Source: Bubalus kerabau (Eukaryota > Chordata > Mammalia > Artiodactyla > Bovidae). Taken from it: 64,000 bases of DNA. A program made the translations under genes and the position numbers. Location of the stretch: positions 28,982,001 to 29,046,000 of the forward strand of contig NC_073643.1 in NCBI RefSeq assembly GCF_029407905.1, in the 5' to 3' direction. Each line of letters starts with the position of its first letter. The stretch's first letter is position 1. Shown here in pieces: positions 1 to 10,454 of this stretch. Below the pieces are notes generated by a model that was not told the origin of the DNA, did no database searches, and worked only from the letters and a program-made list of their open reading frames with translations.

Positions 1-315
1 GGTGCCTGGAAGTTAGAAACACTTCATCTGTACAGCAGATCATCACCTGAAAATCTGGCTGGTGTTATACATGACAGAGACATAGGGTATTACAACAGAA
101 AGGAGGTGAAATGTGCACATATCTGAAGTTGAAGCCTGCTGTACTCTTAATCAGTCTTATAAACCATAGTTTATTCATCTTAAACCAAATGAATCTCTGC
201 CTAGTGTTGCATGGGGTTTTTTTATGGGAAAAAAATATGACCCATGTTTGAAAAGAGATTATACTAATACATAAAGATATTTTTGGCTTGTTTTAGTAAA
301 AATTATTCTCTTAGA

Positions 316-593
316 CTCGGAGAAGGCAATGGCAACCCACTCCAGTACTCTTGCCTGGAAAATCCCAGGGACAGAGGAGCCTGGTGGGCTGCAGTCCATG
401 AGGTCGCCAAGAGTCGGACACGATTGAGCAACTTCACTTTCACTTTTCACTTTCATGCATTGGAGAAGAAAATGGCATCCCACTCCAGTGTTCTTGCCTG
501 AAGAATCCCAGGGACGGGGGAGCCTGGTGGGCTGCCATCGATGGGGTTGCACAGAGTCGGACACGACTGAAGCGACTTAGCAGCAGCAGCAGC
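316..593 (+). mobile_element. BOV-A2 SINE, complete, with 11-bp target duplication
   Basis: Two Bov-A monomers in tandem, each starting near GGAGAAGGCAATGGC and ending in AGTCGGACACGA, closed by AGCAGCAGC. Perfect repeats ATTCTCTTAGA at 305-315 and 594-604 flank it. The short open frames on both strands here are repeat sequence, not genes. Confidence 0.93.
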
Positions 594-1079
594 ATTCTCT
601 TAGAATTTTAATTTTTAAGGCCAGCAACCTCCAAGATAGCATGTCTTCTTTATCTGCAATCACATATATGTATCATATAATTCATTGTATGATATCCAGT
701 TATTAAAAAATAAATTATATTCACTGGGATATGCCATAGGAAAGTAGATATTTACAGAAATGCACTGAGTTCTTAACTTTTTTCCACATTTGCAGTAAAA
801 GGAAGATGATTTTCTGATTAACATATACTTTCCTTCAAATGATAGATTGTCTCTTGAATGTTCAGGTATTGTTTCCAGATCAGCATTCCATGCGTTATTA
901 GCAAACGTGTTTTTTGCATATTATTTAATGGGATGTTGTAACATAGTGTGATGATGCATGTTATACTTCTCCAACTTTGAAGTTAAAGCTAACGACATGA
1001 ACATTTTATAGTAGATCTTAATAATGTTTATAATAGATCTTGATAATGATTATCCAAGAGAATAAATGTTCAGCACTCA

Positions 1080-1215
1080 GCCTTTATTCAGTAAACATTG
1101 CTGAGTACCTACTGACTGTCAGGCACTGTGCTACACACTGTGTCTTGGAAGTCACAAGAGAGACTGACCCTGTTATCTTTATGGAACTTTCAAGAACATT
1201 CTATGATAAATATTT
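1080..1215 (-). repeat. L2 LINE 3' end remnant
   Basis: Shows the antisense L2 tail pattern: TTCAGTAAACATTG, GAGTACCTACT, CAGGCACTGTGCTA, then a degraded TATGGAACTT segment. Strongly diverged, therefore old. Confidence 0.5.
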
Positions 1216-1505
1216 TTAGTGTTATTAAATTTGTGACTGAGCTATTTTAAAAGTTCATGGTAAACTTAAAATTTTCATATAAAGTAACTGTCTCAAGAAT
1301 TAGGACTTGCCATAAAACACAATAGTAGGAATTAGCTTTTGAGCATCAAAAACGTCTTGTAAGTGGTCCCCAGTCAGTCAGACAAATCAAGAAGTAATAG
1401 CTCACCTGTCAAGAACCTTTAAAAAAATCATTATAAAGTCAACCTTTGGAATTTCTAGGAATTTAAAGAAATAAAATCAAATTCATATTCTTTCCTCTTT
1501 TTCAG

Positions 1506-1656
1506 CTTCTGCTCCAGATTTTTCAAAGACGCCAATGAAGAAGTTGATTCAGGTGCAGGTGGGCAGTGAGGTCAACTTGGATTGTAAACCCAGAGCTTCC
1601 CCCAGGGCACTCTCCTCCTGGAAGAAAGGAGAGGTGATCGTTCAGGAAAATGAAAG
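1506..1656 (+). CDS. CNTN3: Contactin exon A (first half of Ig5), probably CNTN3
   Basis: Internal exon of 151 bp. Contactins are GPI-anchored neuronal adhesion molecules with six Ig and four fibronectin-III domains. A pyrimidine tract and CAG precede 1506. The first two bases (CT) finish a split codon, and the frame reads SAPDFSKTPMKK, IQVQVGSEVNLDCKP, then SSWKKG. This supplies the B-strand Cys and the core Trp of Ig domain 5. The exon ends with AG of an Arg codon before the donor GTATTC, which is weaker than GTAAGT. The phrase APDFSKTPMKK plus the following exons fits contactin-3 best from memory of the family; contactin-4 and -6 differ here. Neighbouring contactin exons must lie left of the window. 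Paralogue choice is inference. Confidence 0.85.
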
Positions 1657-2139
1657 GTATTCTGTTGCCCATAGAGGTGGTGATTTACCTGCTTCTTGCT
1701 TTCCACAGCAATGCTGAAGTAGGCTTTCAATATGAAATGAAAACCAGTAGCATTTCAATAAATTGTGAGGTGTTCAGGAATCACAATAGCAGTATTTTTG
1801 TTCGTAATACTCTTGAGATGATACTAATCAGGTTTTGAAATCTAAGAACAGATTTACCTCACCTCTTCCAACATAGAGTATTTTAGAAATGAGTTTCTTC
1901 CGCATTTGACTGGTAAGACTCAAAACTGGAATGACAAAGGAATGCCGGCCCTGGACCCAGGCTCTCTCTCAGGTGGCCCAATGTCTCAGGGCAAAGAAAA
2001 TAGAAGATGGCAGCCTATGCCAGATGAATATCAATCTTGTTGCCCTCTATTGAAGTAATTTTATGGGTATTAGTTTAAGCAAAGGCTCTCTTGATTTCCT
2101 GACTGCTATGATAACATTTAAAATGAAGAAGCGGAATAG

Positions 2140-2385
2140 GGCTTAGTTTGCAGCACAGATTTTGGAGCAAGACTGTCGGATTCCAATCTGTATTCTTTTA
2201 CCAGATCAAGGAAGTGACTTACTCTTTGTGTGTTTTGAGTCCTCATTTGTTAATTAATAGGATTAGCAAATACATCACATTAAGAGGGTTGGTATGTGGA
2301 TAAAACCCATAAATATCTATACAGCACTTAGGTCAGAACCTGGCAGAGAGTAAACATAAGTATTGGGTATTGTTCTAATTGATTG
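2140..2385 (+). repeat. MIR SINE
   Basis: Sense MIR layout in order: TTTGGAGCAAGACTGTCGGA, AGGAAGTGACTTACTC, CCTCATTTGTTAAT, TACAGCACTTAGG, CCTGGCAGAGAGTAAA. Diverged copy of the mammal-wide family. The stretch from exon A to here has no other recognised element. Confidence 0.75.
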
Positions 2386-2489
2386 AGTACTTACTACCTC
2401 TTGGAACCTTGTGCTGAAAGCTTCTGATAAGTGGACTGATGGCCGCAAACATGTCCATGTCCTTCCTTTGGAGAATTTGATTGTATTGT

Positions 2490-3275
2490 GTCACATGACA
2501 AAAGATAATGAACGTTAAAGGTGAAATTAAGGTTGCCAACAACTTGATCTTAAAATGGGGAGATTATCTTGGATCCTCTAGATGGGCACTTGAAAGGGGA
2601 AGAAGACAGCAGAAGTGTTTGAAAGAAATGTATGATAATGAAGGAAGGTGCAAGAGAGATTTCCAGCATGAGGGAGACCCTAATTGGGACTGCTGACTTT
2701 GAAGATGGTGGAGGGGGGGCAAGGAACAAAGGAATTCCAGATTCCTCTATCGAATGGGAAAATCCTCAGTTGACAGTCAGCAAGGAGATAGGGATGTCAG
2801 TCCCACAACTTCAATGAAGAGAATTCTTCCAACAATGTGAAGGAGCAGAAAATGATTTCAGAACCTTCCAGAGTAACACAGGGCTTCCCAAGTGGCTCAG
2901 TGGTAAAGAATCCACCTCCCAAGGCAGAAGACATTCATTTGATACCTTGGGGGTGGCAGGGGCTGGGAGTGGAGATCCCCTGGAGGAGGAAAGGGCAACC
3001 CACTTCAGTATTCTTGCCTTCGGAAATCCCAGGAACAGCGGAGCCTGGCAGGCTGCAGTCCGTGGGGTCGCAAGAGTCTGACATGACTTATCGATTGAAC
3101 AACAATGATGACAACAAAAACTAGCACAACACTAACAACACCTTGATTTTAGCCCGTTGTGACCCATCCTGGACCTCTGACCTCCAGAACTGTAATATAA
3201 TACATTTGTGTTGCTCTAGGCCACCAAGTGTATAGTAACTTGTAATTGGAGAAAAAGGAAACTGATACAGAGTGC
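2490..3275 (+). repeat. Old MaLR/ERVL-type LTR, interrupted by a Bov-tA
   Basis: The left part (2490-2880) has GGAGATTATCTTGGAT, GGCTTTGAAGATGG-like and GAACCTTCCAGAGTAACAC segments. The right part (3128-3275) continues with CACCTTGATTTTAGCCC, CTCCAGAACTGTAATATAA and GGAAACTGATACAG. The order matches a non-autonomous mammalian LTR as I remember it. Exact subfamily not settled. The short open frames inside are not coding. Confidence 0.6.
2881..3127 (+). mobile_element. Bov-tA SINE inside the old LTR
   Basis: A tRNA-like head (GGCTTCCCAAGTGGCTCAGT, GTAAAGAATCCACC), a Bov-A body and an AAC/ACA-rich tail. It carries a local G-rich expansion near 2950-2970. It splits the LTR at 2880/3128. Confidence 0.88.
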
Positions 3276-3299
3276 CACACATCTTATTTCCTTTAAATA

Positions 3300-3445
3300 T
3301 TTCTGTAGCTCTGTGCTGTTTATATCATATTATTATCCCCATTTCACTAATGAAAAAACTAAAGCTTAGAGAAATTATGTAACTTGCCTAAAGTCACATA
3401 GCCAGAGTGAATTCCATAGCTAGGGCATAACCATGAAGCGTTTTC
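3300..3445 (-). repeat. MIR SINE (antisense)
   Basis: ATTATTATCCCCATTTCACT, AAACTAAAGCTTAGAGA, AACTTGCCTAAAGTCACAT and AGCCAGAGTG read as the antisense of MIR. Confidence 0.7.
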
Positions 3446-4167
3446 AGGGCAACATTTTGTATAGAGAACACAGAATCTGAGAGGTGGTCTCAGCCTTTGA
3501 AGTCAGGGGGTCCAAATTATTCTTTTTGGAGATGGAGGGAAACAAGAAAACAAGTTCTTAGACCAAGAAATGTAAATTTACTTTTCCAAAACTGCTAAGG
3601 CTTAACTGCAGACAGACAGCCAGGTTGAACTGCATTTAGATTGTTGTCCCAAAGTTATTTTTGTGAGTTGGTTAGGATAACACAATCTGCTATTCCTATG
3701 ATACTTTGTGGGGGACTATACGATACTTTATGCCTCAGGCAGCCACAGCAGGATGATGAGGCAAAATTGTGAACTGAGCGGTTACGAAACACAATCTAAG
3801 TGCTAGGCAGTACAGAATAGATTTCTGGAACAGAAAAGTAATTAGTGATTTCGAATTTAGTTGTCCAAGCCAGTTTAAACAGGTCAAGATACAAACTATT
3901 TAATTTTTACAACACTGCAAGTTAAACCTTTCTGTATAAATGGTGACAGTTTTGTTGTTGAAAACATTTTAAAGACTTTTAATTGTACACATAAATTAAA
4001 TAGTAATTATGTTCCAAGGACTTAAATGCTTTGCACAATAATAAACACACTTGTCCTCACAGTAGTGCCTATAGTAGGCAGAGGTTTTAATCTTAACTTT
4101 AAAAGAGGACAAAAGATTAGCAGGTTTAGCTGAAGGCACACAGGAGAGATTTACTCCCACTTTAGAG
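3446..4167. other. Unclassified intron with a possible second antisense MIR
   Basis: Nothing clear from 3446 to about 3990. From about 4000 to 4150 the order CCTCACAGTAGTGCC, TTTTAATCTTAACTTT and GGCACACAGGAG faintly resembles antisense MIR; weak. Confidence 0.35.
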
Positions 4168-4176
4168 AATGGTGGG

Positions 4177-4335
4177 CTTCCCTTGTGGCTGAACTGGCAA
4201 AGAATCCAACTACAATGCAGGAGACCTGGGTTTGATCCCTGGGTTGGGAAGATCACCCGGAAAAGGGAGTGGGTACCCACTGTAGTCCATGGGGTCCTAG
4301 GAGTTGGAGATGACCGAGCAACTTTCACTTTACAT
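4177..4335 (+). mobile_element. Bov-tA SINE, internally deleted
   Basis: The tRNA-like head (GGCTTCCCTTGTGGCTGAAC, GGTTTGATCCCTGGGTT) runs into CCACTGTAGTCCATGGGG, so most of the body is missing. Flanks AATGGTGGG (4168-4176) and AATGATGGG (4336-4344) look like a diverged target duplication. Confidence 0.85.
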
Positions 4336-4454
4336 AATGATGGGATGATGCACTAAAAAACTTTAAGGTCTAGAATCTCACCTGGTATTTCTCACTTGGC
4401 CACTTGCTACATTAGTATCATTAGGTCACTTCTCTAACACCTATAAACATTAAT

Positions 4455-4719
4455 GCTGCTAAGTCGCTTCAGTCGTGTCCGACTGTGCAACCCCATGGAC
4501 TGCAGCCTATGAGGCTTCTCCGTCCATGGGATTCTCCAGGCAAGAACACCGGAGTGGGTTGCCATTTCCTTCTCCAATGCATGAAAGTGGAAAGTGAAAG
4601 TGAAGTCACTCAGTCGTATCTGACTCTTAGCGACCCCATGGACTGCAGCCTACCAGGCCCCTCCATCCATGGGATTTTCTGGGCAACAGTACTGGAGTGG
4701 GGTGCCATTGCCTTCTCCC
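4455..4719 (-). mobile_element. BOV-A2 SINE (antisense)
   Basis: Starts with GCTGCTAAGTCGCTTCAGTC and holds two antisense Bov-A units ending GCCATTGCCTTCTCC. Flanking copies ATAAACATTAAT (4443-4454) and ATAAGCATTAAT (4720-4731) differ at one base: a target duplication inside the MIR. Confidence 0.92.
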
Positions 4720-4768
4720 ATAAGCATTAATATCCTCATCCATAAGAGAGAGATAATAATTCCTACCT

Positions 4769-7727
4769 CCAGTTCAGTTACTCAGTCATGTCCGTCTCTT
4801 CACGACTGAAGTATTCGAGGCTTCCCTGTCCATCACCAACTCCCAGAGCTTGCTCAAACTCATGTCCATCGAGTTGATGATGCCATCCAATATCTTATCC
4901 TCTGTCATCCCCTCCTGTTCCTGTCTTCAATCTTTCCCAGCATCAGGGTATTTTCCAATCAGTCAGTTCTTCCCATCAGGTGGCCAAAATATTGGAGTTT
5001 AAGCTTCAGCATCAGTCCTTCCAATGAATATTCAGAGTTGATTTCCTTTAGGATTGACTGGTTTGATCTTGCAGTCCAAGGGACTCTCCAACACCACAGT
5101 TCAGAAGCATCCATTCTTCAGCGCTCAGCTTTCTTTATAGTCCAGCTCTCACATACATACATGACTACTGGCAAAAACATAGCTTTGACTAGATGGATCT
5201 TTGTCAGCAAAGTAAGGTCTCTGATTTTTAATATGCTTTCAAGGTTGGTCATAGCTTTACTTCTAAGGAGCAAGTGTCTTTTAATTTTATGGCAGCAGTT
5301 ACCATCTGCAGTAATTTGGGAGCCCAGTGTTTCCATTGTTTCCCATCTATTTGCCATGAAGTGATGGGACCAGATGCCATGATCTTAGTTTTCTGAATGT
5401 TGAGTTTTAAGCCAGCTTTTTCACTCTCTTCTTTCATTGTCATCAAGAGGCACTTTAGTTCTTCTCTGCTTTCTGCCACAAGGGTGGTGTCATCTGCATA
5501 TCTGAGGTTATTGATATTTCTCCCAACAATCTTGATTCCAGCTTGTGCTTCATCCAGCCTGGATCTCACATGATGTACTCTGCATATAAGTTAAATAAGC
5601 AGGGTGACAATATACAGCCTTGATGTACTCCTTTCACAATATGGAAGCAGTCTATTGTTCCATCTCTGGTTCTAATTGTTGTTTCTTGACCTACATACAA
5701 ATTTCCCAGGAGGAAGGTAAGGTGATCTGGTATTCCCATCTCTTGAAAAATTTTCTACAGTTTGTTGTGATCCACACAGTCAAAGACTTTGGCATAGTTA
5801 ATAAAGCAGAAATAGGATGTTTTTCTGGAACTTTCTTGCTTTTTCGAAGCTCCAATGGATGTTGGCAATTTGATCTCTGGTTCTTCTGCCTTTTCTAAAT
5901 CCAGCTTGAACATCTGGAAGTTCTCAGTTCATGAACTGTTGAAGCCTGGCTTGGAGAATTTTGAGTATTACTTTGCTAGTGTGTGAGATGAGTGCAATTG
6001 TGAGGTAGTTTGAGCATTCTTTGGCATTGCCTTTCTTTGGGATTGGAATGAAAACTGACCTTTTCCAGTCCTATGGCCATGGTTGAGTTTTCCAAATTTG
6101 CTGGCATATTGAGTGTAGCACTTTCACAGCACCATCTTTTAGGATTTGAAATAGCTCAACTGGAATTCCATCACCTCCACTAGCTTTGTTTGTAGTGATG
6201 ATTACCTAAGGCCCACTTGATTTCCCATTCTAAGATTTCTGGCTCTAGGTGAATGATCACATCATCATGGTTATCTGGGTCATGAAGAACTTTTTTGTAT
6301 AGTTCTTCTGTGTATTCTTGCCATCTCTTCTTAATATCTTCTGCTTCTGTTAGGTCCAACAATTTCTGTCCTTAACTGTCCCCATCTTTGCATGAAATGT
6401 CCCCTTGGTATCTCTAATTTCTTGAAGAGATCTATAGTCTTTCCCATTCTAATGCTTTTCTCTATTTCTTTGCACTGATCACTGAGGAAAGCTTTCTTTT
6501 CTCTCCTTGTTATTCTTTGAAACTCACATTCAGATGGGTATATCTTCCCTTTTCTCCTTTCCCTTAGCTTCTGTTCTTTTCTCAGCTATTTGTAAGGCCT
6601 CAGGCAACCATTTTGCCTTTTTGCATTTATTTTTCTTGAGGATGGTCTTGATCACTGCCTCCTGTACAATGTCACGAACCTCCGTCCATAGTTCTTCAGG
6701 CACTCTATCAGATCTAATCCCTTGAATATATTTGTCACTTCCACTGTATAATGATTAGGGATTTGATTTAGGTCATACCTGAATGGTCTAGTGGTTTTCC
6801 CGACTTGTTTCAATTTAAGTCTGAATTAGGCAATAAGGACTTCATGATCTGAGCCACAGTCAGCTCCTGGTCTTGTTTTTGCTGATTATGTGGAGCCTCT
6901 CCATCTTTGGTTGCAAAGAATATGATCAGTCTGATTTCAGTATTGACCATCTGGTGATGTCCATGTGTAGAGTCTTCTCCTGTGTTGTTGAAAGAGGGTT
7001 GCTATGACCAGAGCATTCTCTTAGCAAAACTCTGTTATCCTTGGTCCTGATTCATTCTGTAGTCTAAGGCCAAATTTGCCTGTTACTCCAGGTACCTTTT
7101 GACTTCCTACTTTTGCATTCCAGTCCCCTATGATGAAAAGGACTTCTTTTTTGAGTGTTAGTTCTAGAAGATCTTGTAGGTGTTCATAGGACATTTCAAC
7201 TTCAACTTCTTGGACATTAGTGGTTGGGGCATAGACTTGGATTACTGTGATATTGAATAGTTTGCCTTGGAAACAAGCAGAGATCATTCTGTCATTTTTG
7301 AGATTGTACCCAACTAGTGCATTTTGGACTCTTTTGTTGACTATGAAAGATACTCCGTTTTTTCTAAGAGATTCTTGCCCACAGTAGTAGATAAAATGGT
7401 CATTCAATTAAATTCGCCCATCCCAATCAATTTTAGTGCACTGATTCCTAAAATGTTGATGTTCACTCTTGCCATCTCCTGTTTGACCACTTCCTGTTTG
7501 CCTTGATTCATGGACCTAACATTCCAGGTTCCTATGCAGTATCGTTCTTTACAGCACTGGAATTTATCTCCATCACCAGTCACATCCACAACTGGGTGTT
7601 GTTTTCACTTTGGCTCTGTCTCTTCTTCTTTCTGGAGTTATTTCTCCACTCTTCAGTAGCATATTGGGCACCTACCCAGCTGGGAAGTCCATCTTTCAGT
7701 GTCATATTTTTTTGCCTTTTCATACTG
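4769..7727 (-). mobile_element. BovB LINE, 3' three kilobases of a 5'-inverted insertion
   Basis: BovB is a horizontally spread RTE-type LINE (family knowledge) encoding an endonuclease and a reverse transcriptase. Antisense to the window, this copy runs from the 3' tail at 4769 through the RT and endonuclease to the 5' leader. The RT core NNLRYADDTTLVAE is readable at 5249-5569 and the endonuclease at 7021-7589, but the frame is broken many times, so it is dead. It ends abruptly at 7727 in the 5' leader. The missing 5' leader sits inverted at 8786-8990 with a 41-bp overlap. Confidence 0.92.
7021..7589 (-). pseudogene. BovB apurinic-type endonuclease domain, decayed
   Basis: Two overlapping frames give GTWNVRSMNQGK, NILGIS, QVYAPTTNVQEVEV and FIIGDWNAKVGSQ, the landmark motifs of the APE-like endonuclease that nicks target DNA before reverse transcription. 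The switch of frame near 7404 breaks the domain. In the ISELKW segment as I know it, E and W are changed (ISALKL), which would hit a likely catalytic Glu. Not a host gene. Confidence 0.8.
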
Positions 7728-8785
7728 GGAACAAGATGGCGTAATAGAAGGACATACATTCATCTTCTCCTATGAGAACTCCAAAATTGCAACTCGCTGC
7801 TGAACAACCATCAACAGGAGAATGTTGGATACCATAAAAAAAAAAAAAAAAAAGTACCGTATGTCCAAGGGCAAAGGAGAAGCCCCACAAGATGATAGGA
7901 GGGGCACAATCATGTTTAGAATCAAACCCTATACCCGCCAGATACGCTTGGAGGGCTCAAATAAAACCTTGTGCACCAGGACCCAAAGCCCCTACAGAGA
8001 CTGAGCCAGACCTGCCTTTGAGTGTGTCACTATCTCCTGTGGAGGCATGATTCAACAGTAGCCTGTCCCAGGGTCAGGGGCTCTGGTTGCTGCAGATCTG
8101 GGTCACACAGCATGTGGCATAGGACTTCTTATAGGAGGTCACCATTAACCCCACCATAGAGCTACTGAGCAGATGACCCACAAACTGCAGAATAATTATA
8201 CCAAATAAAATCTCACACTGTTAAGAAAGTTCTAGGACCCACAACGGATTTCCCATCCTGGGGATCTCGCAAAGGGACTAAGAATTCCCCCAGGGAATTT
8301 GACTTTGGAGGCCAGGGGGATTTGATTACAGAACTTACACAGGACTCGGGAGACAGACTTGGAGGGCACAAACGAAACCTTGTGTGCACCAGGACCCAGA
8401 AAAAAGGAGCAGTGACCCCACTAGAGACTGACCCAGACTTGCCTGTGAGTGTCCAGGTGTCTCCAGTGGAGGCATGGGTTGACTGTGGCTTGCTGCAGGG
8501 TCAGGGGCGCTGAACGTAACAGTGGATGCACAAGACCTTTTGAAGGAGGTGGCCATTATCTTCATTACTCCTTCCATAGTTTGGTCTCACATCAGACAAA
8601 AGGGTGGGAATATAGCTCTGCACATCAATAGAAAATTGGATTAAAGATTTACTGAATATGGCCCCACCTATCAGAACAAGACCCAGTTCCCCCACAGTCA
8701 GTCTCTCCCATCAGGAAGCTTCCATAAAGCCTCTTATCCTTATCTTTCAGAGGGCAGACAGAATGAAAACCACAATCCCAGAAAA
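7728..8785 (+). mobile_element. L1 5'-UTR-like leader, joined to BovB
   Basis: Begins ACAAGATGGCGTAATAGAAG and continues with GCTGAACAACCATCAACAGG, GGCAAAGGAGAAGCC, GATTTGATTACAG, GACTCGGGAGACAGAC, CCATCAGGAAGCTTCC and AGAGGGCAGACAGA. This order matches the 5' UTR of mammalian L1 as I remember it. An A-run lies near 7837-7855. No L1 ORF1 follows; near 8786 the sequence becomes BovB 5' leader in the same orientation. Three short open frames at 8322-8631 are not conserved coding. Confidence 0.65.
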
Positions 8786-8990
8786 CTAATCAAACTAGAA
8801 CCACAGCCCTGTCTAACTCAATGAAACTACGAGCCATGCCATGTAGGGCCACCCAAGATTGACAGGTCATGGTGGAGAGTTCTGACAAAATGTGGTCCAC
8901 TGGAGAAGGGAATGGGAAACCATTATTCTTGCCTTGAGAACCCCATGAACAGTATGAAAAGGCAAAAAGATATGACAATGAAAGATAAAC
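8786..8990 (+). mobile_element. BovB 5' leader, inverted segment
   Basis: Contains ACCACAGCCCTGTCTAACTC, GAGCCATGCCATGTAGGGCC, AATGTGGTCCACTGGAGAAG and CCATGAACAGTATGAAAAGG, the BovB 5' leader in sense. Its last 41 bp (8950-8990) repeat the start of the antisense copy ending at 7727. TCCTACCT follows at 8991-8998 and also lies just left of the antisense copy at 4761-4768. Confidence 0.82.
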
Positions 8991-9091
8991 TCCTACCTTA
9001 TACAGTTGCTGTAAAGTAAGCATTTACCATGGTACCCACTGTCTGTAGATACACTGATCAATAAGAATGAGGTAGTGGTGGTTGCTGTTAG

Positions 9092-9551
9092 CATTGTTCA
9101 GTTTCTAAGTCATGTCTGACTCTTTGCAACCCCATGAGCTGCAGCACACCAGGCTTCCTTGTCCTTGACTGTCTCTCTGAGTTTGCTCAAACTCACATCC
9201 ATTGAATCAGTGATGCCATCCAACCATCTCATCCTCTGTCACCCCTGCCCCTGCCCTCATACTTTCCCAGCATCAGGGTCTTTTCCAAACAGACGGTTCT
9301 TCTCATCAAGTAGCCAAAGGGTATTATTGGAGCTTCAGCTTCAACATCAGTCCTTCCAATGAATATTCAGGGTTGATTTCCTTTAGGATTGACTGGTTTG
9401 ATCTCTTCACTGTCTAAGGGACTCTCAAAAGTCTTCTCCAGCAGCAGAGTTAAGAAAACCTCAATTCTTGGGTGCCAGCCTCCTTTATGGTCCAACTCTG
9501 ACATCTGTACATGACTACTGGAAAAACTATAGCTTTTACTATACAGACCAG
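9092..9551 (-). mobile_element. BovB LINE 3' fragment
   Basis: Antisense BovB tail (TCAGTTTCTAAGTCATGTCT) through the C-terminal RT region (GGTCCAACTCTGACATCTGT, ACTACTGGAAAAAC). 5'-truncated, diverged, no intact frame. Lies at the right edge of the split MIR. Confidence 0.88.
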
Positions 9552-10121
9552 TGAGGCTACATTATAAATAAAACATTGGACGAAGCAGTGGCTGAAAGAC
9601 GTAGAAGTTTTTTGTTGGTTGGTTGGGCTACTCATTGATTGGTTGGTCTCTTGAAAGGTTGGCAGTTAAGGCTACCCAAAGTCCACACACATCAAAAATA
9701 CATACCTTTTTTATCTTGCTGCTTCCAGCTTCCCATCATGAACCAGACTGGCTGCTGGATGGCTTCAGCCTCTCAAAGACATTCTTCCCAGTGTCATCCC
9801 CATGTCATCCCCTGATGACAGGAGAGAGGAAGGTAGAAATCAAAGTCTACTTACTTCCTTTTAAGAAACTTCCCAGAAGTTCCATCCAAAAATTTTCCTT
9901 ATGGAAAATTAGTTCCCTGACCCAGTTTGTCAGAAGTTAGTTCCCTAGCCAAATGTAGCTACCATAGAGATTTGGAAATACAGATTTGTTTCCTGGATGG
10001 GAATATGCCCAATGAGAAATTGAGATTATGATTTAAGAGGAAAGGGGGGAAAGTGGTGGTCACTCCAACCCTGTCTCATGTTTATTAATGTTGTTTCTCT
10101 GACCTCTGTATCAAACGTGGC
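9552..10121. other. Unclassified intron
   Basis: No exon or named repeat recognised. A 105-codon open frame at 9623-9940 has no homology I can name and no splice context; probably chance. Confidence 0.4.
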
Positions 10122-10345
10122 TTTCCTGCATTGCAGGTGGATTCTTTACCATCTGAGCCACCAGGGAAGCCCCTTTAAGCCTTCTGACCTTCTACTTTGT
10201 ATGATGTATTTCTTTTTTTGTTGTTTTATTAAGTGCCTTTATGTTTAACTGGAGGATAATTGCTCTACAATATTGTGCTGCTTTCTGCCATACATCAACA
10301 AGAATCAGCCATAGGTATGCATATGTCTTCTCCCTCCTGAACCTC
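10122..10345 (-). mobile_element. Bov-tA head fragment and L1 3'-end fragment
   Basis: 10122-10173 is only the tRNA-like part of an antisense Bov-tA (CTGCATTGCAGGTGGATTC, TGAGCCACCAGGGAAGCCCC). 10230-10345 matches the ruminant L1 3' end in antisense (TAACTGGAGGATAATTGC, CATACATCAACAAGAATCAG). Confidence 0.65.
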
Positions 10346-10454
10346 CCATTTGAAGTATTTCTAACATCTCCTCAGTGAATAAGGAAACTTTCAGGTATAA
10401 AAATGAGGTTAAAAAGAGGAAACATGTTTAAGGCAAGGGTCATAGTGCTGCAGT

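Larger units (their letters stand above)
1..1505 (+). other. CNTN3: Contactin intron upstream of exon A (partial)
   Basis: Intronic by position, ending in the exon A acceptor at 1504-1505. It holds a young BOV-A2 at 316-593 and an L2 tail near 1080-1215. Bases 1-304 and 605-1079 and the last 290 bases are AT-rich with no repeat or exon I recognise. Phase at its 3' end is 1. Confidence 0.7.
4336..9080 (+). repeat. MIR SINE split by a BOV-A2 and a 4.2-kb BovB insertion
   Basis: Three pieces read through as one MIR: 4345-4454 (CCACTTGCTACATTAG, GGTCACTTCTCTAAC), 4732-4768 (ATCCTCATCC, GAGATAATAATTCCTACCT) and 8991-9080 (TATACAGTTGCTGTAAAGTA). The family order CCTCATC...GATAATAAT...CCTACCT...GTTG...TAAAG is restored only when both insertions are removed. 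This fixes the limits of the BovB insertion. Confidence 0.65.

Noticed and set aside
5249..5569. Reverse transcriptase as a possible host or retron gene
   Set aside because: It is BovB: YADD context and flanks recur in eight other copies in this window, with repeat tails and target duplications.
8322..8695. Several overlapping short frames as a possible small gene
   Set aside because: They sit in the L1 5'-UTR-like leader and have no start or splice context.
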